A stretch of DNA of 64,000 nt from JAWLHK01 sp041690355 [NCBI: bacterium] (GCA_041690355.1 JAWLHK010000006.1:62001-126000); one strand, 5' to 3'; shown: positions 43,448 through 51,979, counted from the stretch's first letter. Numbers and translations: made by a program. Notes: generated by a model from the sequence alone, not told the origin.

Positions 43448-43481
43448 TTGACTAGAATACGATTCTAGAATACAATTCTAG
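43448..43481 (+). promoter_or_regulatory. TetR promoter embedded in a double palindromic operator
   Basis: TTGACT (43448-43453), 17-base spacer, TACAAT (43471-43476), then 7 bases to the ATG at 43484: a near-consensus promoter giving a leaderless mRNA. Two 17-base palindromes of the form CTAGAAT-N3-ATTCTAG lie at 43452-43468 and 43465-43481 and share the central CTAG, covering the spacer, the -10 box and the start site. This is a textbook layout for TetR self-repression. Confidence 0.85.
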
Positions 43482-43483
43482 GC

Positions 43484-44107
43484 ATGCGGACGGACAATGG
43501 CGGCGGACGTCGAGAGACCGAAATTCTGCAGGGAGCGCTGCGGTGCTTTCTTGCGAAAGGGTATGACGCCGCTTCGCTTGAAGACATCCGCTTGGCTTCG
43601 GGGGCGAGCATCGGCAGTATCTACCACCACTTTGCTGGCAAGGAGGCCATTGCCGGCGCGCTGTATGTGTACTGCCTGCGCGACTACGGCCGCTGGGTGC
43701 GGGAGGCCTGCGAAACCCCCGCTCCGCGCAGCGCGCGCGGGTTCGTGCGGCAGCTCGTGCGCGCCCATCTCGGCTACGTGCAGCGCTTTTCCGATCGCGC
43801 TGCGTACCTGGCCGAGTGGCGGTCGGCTGCAACGACGCGCGCCGTCGAAGACGAAATTGCCGCAGCCAACCGTGATCTCTTCGGCTGGTTCCTCGCGGGT
43901 CTCGAGGCCTGGACCCCCGCCTTGCGCCGTCTACCTGTCGAGCTCGCCTATGTCATTCTGCTTGGTCCCGCGCAGGAGTATGCCCGGCTGTGGCTGCGCT
44001 CCGGCCAGCGGTGGGACCTGTCGGCCGCGGCCGAAGAACTCGCATCGGCCGCCTGGAGAGCGGTCTCTGTCGGCCACCGGGAACCGGAAAAGAGGAGTCG
44101 CGCATGA
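43484..44107 (+). CDS. TetR family transcriptional regulator
   Basis: 207 residues. The N-terminal helix-turn-helix is clear: ILQGALRCFLAKGYDAASLE, then IRLASGASIGSIYHHFAGKE (about 14-52). The C-terminal ligand domain is not assignable to a ligand. The start is fixed by the domain beginning at residue 10 and by the promoter ending 7 bases before the ATG. It probably represses itself through the double palindrome and may also control the divergent acylase, whose ATG is 138 bases away. It overlaps the next gene by ATGA. Confidence 0.92.
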   Translation: MRTDNGGGRRETEILQGALRCFLAKGYDAASLEDIRLASGASIGSIYHHFAGKEAIAGALYVYCLRDYGRWVREACETPAPRSARGFVRQLVRAHLGYVQRFSDRAAYLAEWRSAATTRAVEDEIAAANRDLFGWFLAGLEAWTPALRRLPVELAYVILLGPAQEYARLWLRSGQRWDLSAAAEELASAAWRAVSVGHREPEKRSRA

Positions 44108-44628
44108 ATGTCACGAACGTTCTTCCGAATTCGGCGGCAGCGTCTCATCCGCTGCCGCCGCACCCGCGCGAGCACTGGAAGGCGCGGCTGCGGCGGTGGG
44201 CGTTCAATTGGTTTCCCGCCTTCTGGGGCACCGGCGCGCGCCTCATCTATCTGGAAGAGCGCTTCCGCGAAATTCGTCTCGCGCTGCCGCTGACCCTGCG
44301 TACGCGCAACTACGTCGGCACGATCTTCGGCGGCTCGATGTTCGCCGCGTGCGACCCGATCTTGATGGTCATGCTCATCGAGCGCCTCGGGCGCGGGTTC
44401 GTCGTCTGGGACAAGGCCGGAACCATCCGCTTCCGCAAACCGGGGCGCACGACGTTGTACGCCCGGTTCCTGCTGCCCGACGACGAGCTGGAGAAAATCC
44501 GTTCGCAAGCGGAACGGGAGGGGCGCGTCGAGCGGGTCTTCACCGTCGATCTGGTCGACGCTGCGGGGCTCGTGCACGCCTCGATTGAGAAGACGATTGT
44601 AATCAAGGTTAAGGCGAGCTGTGCATAA
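44104..44628 (+). CDS. DUF4442 hotdog-fold thioesterase-like protein
   Basis: 174 residues with the DUF4442 pattern: RWAFNWFPAFWGTGARLIYL near 31, RNYVGTIFGGSMFAACDP near 69 and a C-terminal strand with VFTVDLVDAAGLVHASIEKTI. This group is related to acyl-CoA thioesterases of the hotdog fold. ATGA overlap with the TetR gene means both are made together, so the regulator probably senses a fatty acyl ligand, which is inference. Confidence 0.82.
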   Translation: MNVTNVLPNSAAASHPLPPHPREHWKARLRRWAFNWFPAFWGTGARLIYLEERFREIRLALPLTLRTRNYVGTIFGGSMFAACDPILMVMLIERLGRGFVVWDKAGTIRFRKPGRTTLYARFLLPDDELEKIRSQAEREGRVERVFTVDLVDAAGLVHASIEKTIVIKVKASCA

Positions 44629-44635
44629 CGGGTCG

Positions 44636-44732
44636 CTGGGCGCTTGGACTTGGAGGCCCTTGCCGGTAATTCGTCAATCGTAGATTGTCAATCGTCAATT
44701 CTCGTCACTCGTCGCTCGACACTCGTCACTTC
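44636..44732 (-). repeat. Heptamer repeat patch R6 (three families)
   Basis: On the minus strand: AGTGACG-family units (44701-44732), then ATTGACG-family units (44670-44700), then GCGCCCA/AAGTCCA-type units (44636-44662). The first block forms the last codons of the hydroxylase gene at 44695. Order b-a-c is the same as in patch R7. Confidence 0.87.
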
Positions 44733-45384
44733 GATAATAGGTGCCGAGAATCCAGTCGAAGAGCGGTACGGTCACGTTGAAGTTCCAACCCTGCATGAGG
44801 CGCGGATCGTGATGGAGCGCGTGATGATGGCGCAGGAAGCGGATGATGCGCATCCGGCCGATGAACGAATCCTCGGCCAGATGGTAGCTGAGGTGCGTCA
44901 GTTCGTAGAGCACCATATAGGTCGAGGCGGTCACCAGGTACAGCCAGCCGGTGTTGGGTGTCAGCAGCATGCCGAGGACAACGGCAGGCGGCGCCGCGGC
45001 GACGACAATGCTCAGGACCCCGAGTGCGGGAATGAGCACCAGGCGGAACTCCCGGCGGCTGCGCATCGTCATGTCCTCGGTGACATAGATACCGTGGTGC
45101 ATCGGGGTGTGCTGCTGGTAAATGTACTCCAGCGGCCAGAAGCGCCGGTGCAGGACGTACTTGTGAACGCGCCATTCGAAGAAATTGGCGAAGAGAAACA
45201 CGGCCGGAATCGTCAGCCATTCCACCGGCCGGACCGCCTGAATGTTGAGGACGGCAATGACGAGCGTCACGATGCCGACGCCCGTGGTGCCGGCGAGGTG
45301 GAGCCAGGGGTTGTACCAGCTCGGGATCCGCTCCAGCTCCTCGGCCCGTTTCCGCTCGCGGGCGGCCTGGGGAAGAGTGCTCAT
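44695..45384 (-). CDS. Fatty acid hydroxylase/sterol desaturase family membrane protein (second copy)
   Basis: 229 residues with hydrophobic helices and the di-iron histidine motifs HKYVLH (about 72-77), HTPMHH (about 90-95), HLSYH (about 160-164) and HHHALHH (about 186-192). The protein probably once ended near FDWILGTYYR; the remaining 11 residues (SDECRATSDEN) are encoded by heptamer repeat R6, which also gives the stop. The substrate is unknown. It shares only the superfamily motifs with the copy at 30627-31253. Confidence 0.87.
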   Translation of the reverse strand: MSTLPQAARERKRAEELERIPSWYNPWLHLAGTTGVGIVTLVIAVLNIQAVRPVEWLTIPAVFLFANFFEWRVHKYVLHRRFWPLEYIYQQHTPMHHGIYVTEDMTMRSRREFRLVLIPALGVLSIVVAAAPPAVVLGMLLTPNTGWLYLVTASTYMVLYELTHLSYHLAEDSFIGRMRIIRFLRHHHALHHDPRLMQGWNFNVTVPLFDWILGTYYRSDECRATSDEN

Positions 45385-45392
45385 GAGGAGAC

Positions 45393-45398
45393 ATTATC
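45393..45398 (-). promoter_or_regulatory. -10 element 8 bases before the hydroxylase ATG
   Basis: GATAAT on the minus strand followed by GTCTCCTC and the ATG at 45384. Leaderless or nearly so; the -35 is not clear. Confidence 0.35.
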
Positions 45399-45533
45399 AC
45401 GGGCGGGTCCTTGCGAACAACGTTCGCCATGCAGGGCGCCGCGGGAACGCCGCTCCTGCGAATGTGCGCTCCATCACAGGCCGGCATCGCTCAGGGCGGG
45501 TACAATAACGGTTTCCTGATTCCAGAGGGGGCG

Positions 45534-46238
45534 ATGGAACCCATCATTCAGATTGAGAACGTCGAAAAGGAATTTCCGCTCGGCCGCGTCGTCGTACGGG
45601 CGCTGCGCGGTGTGAGCCTGACCATCGAAAAGGGCGAATTCACGGCCATCGCCGGTCCTTCGGGCAGCGGCAAGACGACCATGCTGAACCTGATCGGCTG
45701 CATCGACGTCCCCACCCGCGGGCGCGTGCTGGTCGACGGCGCCTCGACGGCCGAGATGTCCGATCGCCAGCTGACCGACCTGCGCCTGCACAAGCTCGGC
45801 TTCATCTTCCAGAGCTTCAATCTGGTGCCCGTGCTCACCATGTTCCAGAACATCGAGCTGCCGCTGCTGTTGCAGGGCGGGTTGACCAAGGGCGAACGGG
45901 AGGCGCGCGTACACGAGCTGGTGGAGCGGGTGGGCCTGCTCTCCCATATCCATCACAAACCGCTGGAGCTCTCGGGCGGTCAGCGTCAGCGCGTGGCCAT
46001 CGCCCGGGCATTGGTCACCCGGCCACGCATCGTGCTCGCCGACGAGCCGACCGCGAACCTGGACTCGAAGACGGGCGAGAACATCATCGACCTGATGCGC
46101 GAGATGCATCGCCGCGACCAGACGACGTTCATCTTCTCGACCCACGACCCCAAGGTCATGCGTCTTGCCGAGCGCGTCGTACGCCTGGTCGACGGAGAGA
46201 TTGCCGAGGACGTTCGCGAACCGGTTACCCAAGGGTGA
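45534..46238 (+). CDS. ABC transporter ATPase (LolD/MacB type)
   Basis: 234 residues. Walker A GPSGSGKTT (about 42-50), Q-loop FQSFNLVPVLT near 95, signature LSGGQRQRVAIARAL near 145, Walker B IVLADEPTANLDS near 163, and the switch histidine in FSTHD near 198. The ATPase type pairs with FtsX-like permeases in LolCDE and MacB systems, which pull substrates out of the inner membrane or push them across the envelope. The two next genes are such permeases. Start ATG at 45534 follows AGAGGGGG. Confidence 0.93.
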   Translation: MEPIIQIENVEKEFPLGRVVVRALRGVSLTIEKGEFTAIAGPSGSGKTTMLNLIGCIDVPTRGRVLVDGASTAEMSDRQLTDLRLHKLGFIFQSFNLVPVLTMFQNIELPLLLQGGLTKGEREARVHELVERVGLLSHIHHKPLELSGGQRQRVAIARALVTRPRIVLADEPTANLDSKTGENIIDLMREMHRRDQTTFIFSTHDPKVMRLAERVVRLVDGEIAEDVREPVTQG

Positions 46239-46242
46239 GGGC

Positions 46243-48315
46243 ATGAACCGCCTGAATGTCTTTCGCGTCCTCGTCCTCATTTCGGTGCGCAACCTGCGCA
46301 GCCACTGGGCCAAGACGCTGATTGTCGGCAGCATTCTTTTCTTCGGCACGGCGCTGTGGACGATCGGTTCCTCGCTCATCGGCAGCATCGAAAACGCCAT
46401 GTCGCGCACGATTGTCGAAAGCGTGACCGGTCACCTGCAGATTTATCAGGATGGCACCCGCGATACCCTGGCCCTGTTCGGCGGCGGCTCTTTCGGCGCG
46501 CCGGATATCGGCGAAATTCCCAACTTCGAGGACCTGCTCCGGGCCGTGGACGGCGTCGAGAATGTCAAGGCAATCGTGCCGATGGGCACCACCATCGGTC
46601 TTCTCTCGAACCCGAGCCAGCTCGACGCGGCCCTCGGCGATCTGCGCACCGCCGCCTACGATGCCGACGCCGAACGGCAGCGGGAGGCCGAGGCGCGCAC
46701 GCGGTACCTGATGGAGCTGCTGCTTGAGGATTCGGAGTCGCGCCTGCACGGCCAGCAGTTGACCGCCGAATTGGAACAGAATCTGGCGGATCTGCGCTAT
46801 GCGCTGTCGGCGACCTTCTGGACCGAATACGCCGCGAACCCCCTCGAACGTCTCGAGTTTCTCGACACGCGCATCGCCCCGCAGGGCACCGACGGCTCGC
46901 TCGTCTACCTGCGGCTGCTCGGCACCGATCTTGAGCAGTACCGCAAGGTTTTCGGGCAGTTTGAGATTTTCGAAGGAGAACCGGTTCCGCCGGGAGAGCG
47001 GGGGCTCATGATGCCCTACCACTTCCGCGAACAGTTCCTCAAGAACCGGGTGGCGCGCGATCTGGATGCCATGAAGAAGCGGGTCGACGACGGCTTTACG
47101 TTTGTTGAGGACGACGCGCTGCAGGAGAAGGCCCGCAGCGCCGTCCGGCAATACAAGCGGCTGCTCGTCGACCTCGATCCCGGCAAGCGCGATGCGCTGC
47201 AGAGCGCCCTCGAAAGTGAGTTGGGCCGGACGGGCCGTGTCGACGAGCTGCTGCAGGAATATCTGCGCATCGACGACGCAAACTTCTCCCGCCGGTTCGC
47301 CCATTTTTATTCCGCCATCGCGCCGCTCGTTCGCCTCTATCCCGTGGAGGTCGGCGAATCGGTTACCGTGCGCGCCTTCACGCGCAGCGGATACATGCGC
47401 AGCGCCAACCTGAAGCTGTACGGCATCTTCCACTTCAAGGGGATGGAGCAGTCCTTCGCGGGCATCTACAACCTCGTCGACATCATGACCTTTCGCGAGC
47501 TTTACGGGGCGATCACGGCGCGCCAGCGCGACGAACTCTCCACGCTGAAAGAGGAAGTGGGGATTACGGACGTGGGGGCTGAAAACGCCGAAGATGCCCT
47601 GTTCGGCGGCGACAGCCTGGTGGTCGAAGAGAGCGGCACTTCGGCTGTCTCGGTCGATCAGCTGCTTGCGGCGAGCGGCGTCGAAGCGGCGGGCGGTGAA
47701 AAATTCACCCGCGAAGACGTCGAAAGCGGACTTGCGCTTCATGCCGCCGTCGTGCTCGAGAACCCGGAACTCCTGTTCGAGACCCGCGCAGCGCTGGATG
47801 CGGCGGTTAAGGGGGCGAACCTCCCCCTGCGCGTCGTTCCCTGGCAGCAGGCCGCCGGTTTCGCGGGCCAGCTCACGATGGCGATGCGGGCCGTGCTTCT
47901 CTTCGGCATGGTTATCATCTTTCTCATGGCGCTCGTCGTCATGAACAACACGGTCATCATCTCGACCATGGAGCGGACGTCTGAGATCGGAACCTTGCGG
48001 GCCATCGGCGCGCAACGGCCTTTCATTCTGCTCATGTTCCTGCTCGAGACCATGGCCATTGCCGTGCTGGCGGGTGTGGCCGGCGCTCTGGCGGGCGCGG
48101 CGCTGGTGGGGGCGATGGCGGTGAACGGCATTCCGGCGTTCACCGACCAGCTCGTGTTTCTGTTCGGGGGTCCCCGTCTGTTTCCGGTCGTCAGCGCGGC
48201 CGACATGGTGACCGGCCTGATTATCATTCTGATCGTCAGCATGGTGGCCACATATTTCCCGGCCCGCGGGGCCACGCGCGTGCAGCCGGTCGAGGCCATG
48301 CGCGGAGCGGATTGA
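46243..48315 (+). CDS. FtsX-type ABC permease, large periplasmic domain (first of pair)
   Basis: 690 residues in the MacB/LolC plan: one helix near 27-47, a large periplasmic domain (about 50-555), then three helices (about 560-580, 610-635, 660-680) and the family tail YFPARGATRVQPVEAM. ERTSEIGTLRAIGAQR near 580 is the coupling segment that meets the ATPase. The periplasmic domain is about twice the size usual for LolC and includes a helical, charged insert (about 140-330). It carries AEDALFG at 449-455, a motif found three times in the beta-barrel gene of the same operon. Confidence 0.9.
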   Translation: MNRLNVFRVLVLISVRNLRSHWAKTLIVGSILFFGTALWTIGSSLIGSIENAMSRTIVESVTGHLQIYQDGTRDTLALFGGGSFGAPDIGEIPNFEDLLRAVDGVENVKAIVPMGTTIGLLSNPSQLDAALGDLRTAAYDADAERQREAEARTRYLMELLLEDSESRLHGQQLTAELEQNLADLRYALSATFWTEYAANPLERLEFLDTRIAPQGTDGSLVYLRLLGTDLEQYRKVFGQFEIFEGEPVPPGERGLMMPYHFREQFLKNRVARDLDAMKKRVDDGFTFVEDDALQEKARSAVRQYKRLLVDLDPGKRDALQSALESELGRTGRVDELLQEYLRIDDANFSRRFAHFYSAIAPLVRLYPVEVGESVTVRAFTRSGYMRSANLKLYGIFHFKGMEQSFAGIYNLVDIMTFRELYGAITARQRDELSTLKEEVGITDVGAENAEDALFGGDSLVVEESGTSAVSVDQLLAASGVEAAGGEKFTREDVESGLALHAAVVLENPELLFETRAALDAAVKGANLPLRVVPWQQAAGFAGQLTMAMRAVLLFGMVIIFLMALVVMNNTVIISTMERTSEIGTLRAIGAQRPFILLMFLLETMAIAVLAGVAGALAGAALVGAMAVNGIPAFTDQLVFLFGGPRLFPVVSAADMVTGLIIILIVSMVATYFPARGATRVQPVEAMRGAD

Positions 48316-48323
48316 GGTATGCG

Positions 48324-49667
48324 ATGAAGGTTTTTCTTGAGATTGCCTATCACAACCTGGTGCAGGCCCGGCGGAGAACGTTTCTGCTCGGCATCGGGTT
48401 GCTCTTCGTCACGTTTCTCCTCGTTTCGCTTCTCGGTTTCTCCGAAAGCATCTCCCGGCAGCTGCTGCGGGCGGCCACCACGCTTTCTTCGGGGCATGTG
48501 AACGTCGCCGGCTTCAACAAAGCGAAGCCTTCTGACGCGGGGGCCTACATTTCGGGCGTCAAGGATCTGCGCGCATTCGTGCTCGAGAACGTTCCCGACG
48601 TGGATTACGTGATTGATCGCTACCGGGGCTGGGTTCAGCTCTCCAGTGAGACCGATTCGCTGCAGACAGGTGTTGCCGGGGTCGACATTGCCGAAGAGCC
48701 GCAGCTCGACGAGTTACTGTCCATCGCCCCCCGCTCGGCCTATCGCGAGGGGGAGGGGGATGAGCGCGAAGGGTCGATCGGGGGACTCGCCGGAGAGGAT
48801 ACGATCGTCATTTTCGCCAGTCACGCCAAGCAGCTCAATGTGCGCGTCGGCGACAGTCTGACGATGATCTCCCAGAACCCCGACGGGGTCACGAACACGA
48901 AGGACGTCCGCCTCGTCGGTGTGGCCGAAGACATCAGCATGCTCTCGATGTTCACGGTCTTCACGCCGAAGAAGACGCTGCAGGACCTGTATACCTTGCC
49001 GGACGACACGTCGGGGGCCATTCACATTTTCCTCAAGGATCCGAGCCGGTCCGAAGAGGCGATGTCGGCCCTGCGCCAGGCCCTCGTTCAGGCGGGGCAT
49101 CCGGTGCTGGAGCCGAATCCGCAGCCGTTCTTCATGAAGTTCGAGACCATCGCCGGCGACGACTGGATCGGCCAGAAGCTCGACGTGACCTTCTGGAAGG
49201 ACGAAATCTCCTTTCTCGTGTGGATTCTCACCGTCGTCGACGCCGTCTCCTTCGTGCTCGTCAGCCTGCTTCTCGTGATTATCGCCGTCGGTATCATGAA
49301 CACCATGTGGATCGCGGTGCGCGAGCGGACCTCGGAAATCGGTACCCTGCGGGCCATCGGGATGTCGCGGCGCCGGGTTCTTCTCATGTTCCTGCTCGAG
49401 GCGGCGCTGCTGGGAATCGTGTTCACCCTGATCGGCGGGCTGCTCGGCATGGGCGGCGCCGCGCTGCTCGATGCGGCGTCCATCGAGATCCCCCACGGTC
49501 CCATCCGGGCGTTTCTCATGAGCGATCGGTGGCGGCTCGCCGTAACGCCGTTGCAGGTCGTCGTTTCCGTCGCCGGCATTACGGCGGTCACCGTGTTCGC
49601 CTCGCTGTGGCCGGCCATCCGCGCGTCGCGGCTGCAGCCGATCACCGCCATTTCGTCGGTCAATTGA
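48324..49667 (+). CDS. FtsX-type ABC permease (second of pair)
   Basis: 447 residues with the same topology at normal size: helix near 22-45, periplasmic domain to about 300, three C-terminal helices, ERTSEIGTLRAIGMSRRR near 335 and the tail LWPAIRASRLQPITAIS. GAGGT lies 6 bases before the ATG at 48324; an in-frame TTG at 48312 is less likely. Forms the second half of a LolC/LolE-like heterodimer with the preceding gene, by position and family. Confidence 0.92.
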   Translation: MKVFLEIAYHNLVQARRRTFLLGIGLLFVTFLLVSLLGFSESISRQLLRAATTLSSGHVNVAGFNKAKPSDAGAYISGVKDLRAFVLENVPDVDYVIDRYRGWVQLSSETDSLQTGVAGVDIAEEPQLDELLSIAPRSAYREGEGDEREGSIGGLAGEDTIVIFASHAKQLNVRVGDSLTMISQNPDGVTNTKDVRLVGVAEDISMLSMFTVFTPKKTLQDLYTLPDDTSGAIHIFLKDPSRSEEAMSALRQALVQAGHPVLEPNPQPFFMKFETIAGDDWIGQKLDVTFWKDEISFLVWILTVVDAVSFVLVSLLLVIIAVGIMNTMWIAVRERTSEIGTLRAIGMSRRRVLLMFLLEAALLGIVFTLIGGLLGMGGAALLDAASIEIPHGPIRAFLMSDRWRLAVTPLQVVVSVAGITAVTVFASLWPAIRASRLQPITAISSVN

Positions 49668-49676
49668 GGGTCAACC

Positions 49677-50456
49677 ATGCGTCTGCTCCAACTCGTTACC
49701 ACGCTTCTTCTGACCGCCGTCCTCGCTCCGCAGGCGGCGTTCGCGCTCACGACCGAAGAGATGACGAAGCTGCTTGCCGTCGTCGACGACCGCCAGCGCA
49801 ACAGCGGCGACTACCGCTCGCTCATCTACATTCAGCAGAAAGAGAAGGGGAAAGAGGATCTGCTGTACGAAGCCGTGAGCTACCGGCGAGACGAAGACGA
49901 CAAGCTGATCATCCTCTTCACGAAGCCGAAGTCTGAACAGGGCAAGGGATATCTGCGCATCGACAAGAACCTGTTTCTCTACGATCCGACGGTCGGCAAG
50001 TGGGAGCGTCGCACGGAGCGCGACCGGATCATCGGGACCAATTCGCGCCGCAGCGACTTCGACGAGTCGCGTCTCGCCGAGGAGTTCGATCCGGCCTATG
50101 TGGGGGAAGAGAAGCTCGGCAAGTTCGCCGTTCATCACCTGGAACTGAAGGCGAAGAAGGGGGTCGACGTGGCCTACCCGATTCTCCACCTCTGGGTCGA
50201 CAAGGAGACGGGCAACGTGCTGAAGCGGCAGGAGTTTGCCCTTTCGGGGCGCCTCATCCGCACGACCTACAATCCGTCGTGGGCGAAGCTCTACAGCCCC
50301 TCCAAGAAGGCTGACATCTACTATCCGAAAGAGATCCGCATCTTCGACGAGATTGAAAAGGGGAACGCGACGACCATTCTCATCCGCGAAGTCGACCTGA
50401 ATCCCTTGCCGGCCAACATCTTCACAAAGGCCTGGCTCGAGAGCAAGAGCCGGTAA
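49677..50456 (+). CDS. LolA-like outer-membrane lipoprotein-sorting protein
   Basis: 259 residues with a signal peptide (cut near AFA-LTTEE, residue 23). The mature protein follows the LolA-like pattern of strands: YRSLIYIQQKEKGKEDLLYE, DDKLIILFTKPKSEQGKGYL, LFLYDPTVGKWERR, and the late LHLWVDKETGNVLKRQEF. This DUF4292/LolA_like family often lies next to ABC or RND exporters with a beta-barrel protein. It would carry a lipid or lipoprotein from the permease pair across the periplasm, which is inference from family and position. Confidence 0.87.
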   Translation: MRLLQLVTTLLLTAVLAPQAAFALTTEEMTKLLAVVDDRQRNSGDYRSLIYIQQKEKGKEDLLYEAVSYRRDEDDKLIILFTKPKSEQGKGYLRIDKNLFLYDPTVGKWERRTERDRIIGTNSRRSDFDESRLAEEFDPAYVGEEKLGKFAVHHLELKAKKGVDVAYPILHLWVDKETGNVLKRQEFALSGRLIRTTYNPSWAKLYSPSKKADIYYPKEIRIFDEIEKGNATTILIREVDLNPLPANIFTKAWLESKSR

Positions 50457-50461
50457 TCCGT

Positions 50462-51943
50462 ATGCGCCGACTTATCGTCTGTCTGTCGCTCCTTGCAGCC
50501 GCAACTCCGGTCGATGCCCAGGAGTCCGATGCCGAGCGGGACGCGGCCATTTTCGGTGAAGCCGCTCCCGCTGCCTCCACCGATTCCGTCGTGGGCGCAG
50601 AAGAAGAAGCGGCGATGTTCGATGCGGCGGCCGAGACGTCGCCCCCGCCGAACCAGCCGGACGCTGAGGATGCGCTCTTCGGCGAACGATCCGGAGCGGA
50701 TCTGCAGGCGGCATCGGCGCTGCCGGATCTGGTCGATGCGAAGGACGATCGTCTTGAAATCGGCGGGCTTGCGTACCTGCGCGGGAGCTATGCGCTCTCG
50801 CAGGGTGAGGATGCCGAAACGGCGCCCCTGCGTACGCCGGCTCTTTTCGACCTGTACGCCGATGCGCGGCCCAGCGAGCGGGTCCGGATTTTCACGCGCG
50901 GACGGTTTACCTATGACTTCTCGATTCCCTCGAGCGCGACGAATGCGACCGACAGCTTCGGCCGTCCGCTCGAGCGCGAAACGGTCGCGCTCGATCAGCT
51001 CTGGCTCAAGTTCGACGTCGCGCGAACGGTCTACGTGACGGCAGGGAAACAGCCGCTGAAATGGGGATCGGGACGGTTCTGGAACCCGACCGATTTTCTC
51101 AATCCGGTCCTGCGCGATCCGCTGGCTGCCTTCGACGAGCGGCTGGGGGTCACCCTGGTCAAGCTGCACGTTCCCTTCGAATCGACGGGCATGAACGTCT
51201 ACGGCGTGGTTGATGTCGACGGCGCCGACAGCCCCGAAGAGGTGGGCGGCGCGCTGCGGGCCGAAGCGGTGGTGGGTACCGCCGAACTGGCCCTCTCGGG
51301 TGGGGCGCGCAAAGGACGTCCGCGGTATCTCGGCGCCGATCTTTCCGCCGGAATCTGGGATTTCGACGTACGCCTCGAGGCAGCTTTCCGGCGTGGCGAC
51401 ACGGCCTCGTACTACGAAGGAGAACTCGATCTGCGCCGGATGCGTCTTCCCTCAGCGGTGAGCCGCAAGGACGAATGGATCCCCCAGGCGGTCGCGGGGC
51501 TCGAGTACAGCTTCAACTACAGCGACGAAGACAGCGCTTCGCTCGGTATCGAATACTTCTACAACGAATCGGGGTACGAGGACGCGTCCCTCTACCCCTG
51601 GCTCCTGTTCCAGGGGGCCTACCGCCCGCTCTACACGGGAAAGCATTACGGCGCCGTCTACGGATTTCTCGCTGGTCCCGGCAGCTGGAACGACACGACG
51701 ATCATCGTGTCGACGCTGGGGAACCTGAACGATCGTTCGTACCTGAGCCGTCTCGACTGGCGCGTGCAGCTGATGAGCTACCTCAACCTGGATCTGTATC
51801 TGAACTACCACTACGGGCGGAACGGGGAGTTCAATTTCGGCCTCGACGTTCCCCCCGTGCCGCTGGTTCCCCAGCTTGCGAACGGGTTCTCGTCGCCGCA
51901 GCCGCGGGTCGACGCGGGCGTGGGCGTCCGCATGAACCTGTAA
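50462..51943 (+). CDS. Outer-membrane beta-barrel protein with N-terminal acidic ALFG repeats
   Basis: 493 residues. The signal peptide ends near VDA-QE (residue 19-20). Residues 24-75 hold three copies of an acidic short motif about 20 residues apart: ERDAAIFGE, EEEAAMFDA and AEDALFGER. From residue 100 the chain is alternating strands with aromatic girdle residues and ends in a hydrophobic C-terminal Leu (GVGVRMNL), as in outer-membrane barrels, somewhat like the DUF1302 type. The gene is 5 bases after the LolA-like gene. It is likely the outer-membrane end of the export system. Confidence 0.82.
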   Translation: MRRLIVCLSLLAAATPVDAQESDAERDAAIFGEAAPAASTDSVVGAEEEAAMFDAAAETSPPPNQPDAEDALFGERSGADLQAASALPDLVDAKDDRLEIGGLAYLRGSYALSQGEDAETAPLRTPALFDLYADARPSERVRIFTRGRFTYDFSIPSSATNATDSFGRPLERETVALDQLWLKFDVARTVYVTAGKQPLKWGSGRFWNPTDFLNPVLRDPLAAFDERLGVTLVKLHVPFESTGMNVYGVVDVDGADSPEEVGGALRAEAVVGTAELALSGGARKGRPRYLGADLSAGIWDFDVRLEAAFRRGDTASYYEGELDLRRMRLPSAVSRKDEWIPQAVAGLEYSFNYSDEDSASLGIEYFYNESGYEDASLYPWLLFQGAYRPLYTGKHYGAVYGFLAGPGSWNDTTIIVSTLGNLNDRSYLSRLDWRVQLMSYLNLDLYLNYHYGRNGEFNFGLDVPPVPLVPQLANGFSSPQPRVDAGVGVRMNL

Positions 51944-51979
51944 TCGGATCCGGAAGCTTGCGGCGGATGTCCGATCGGG

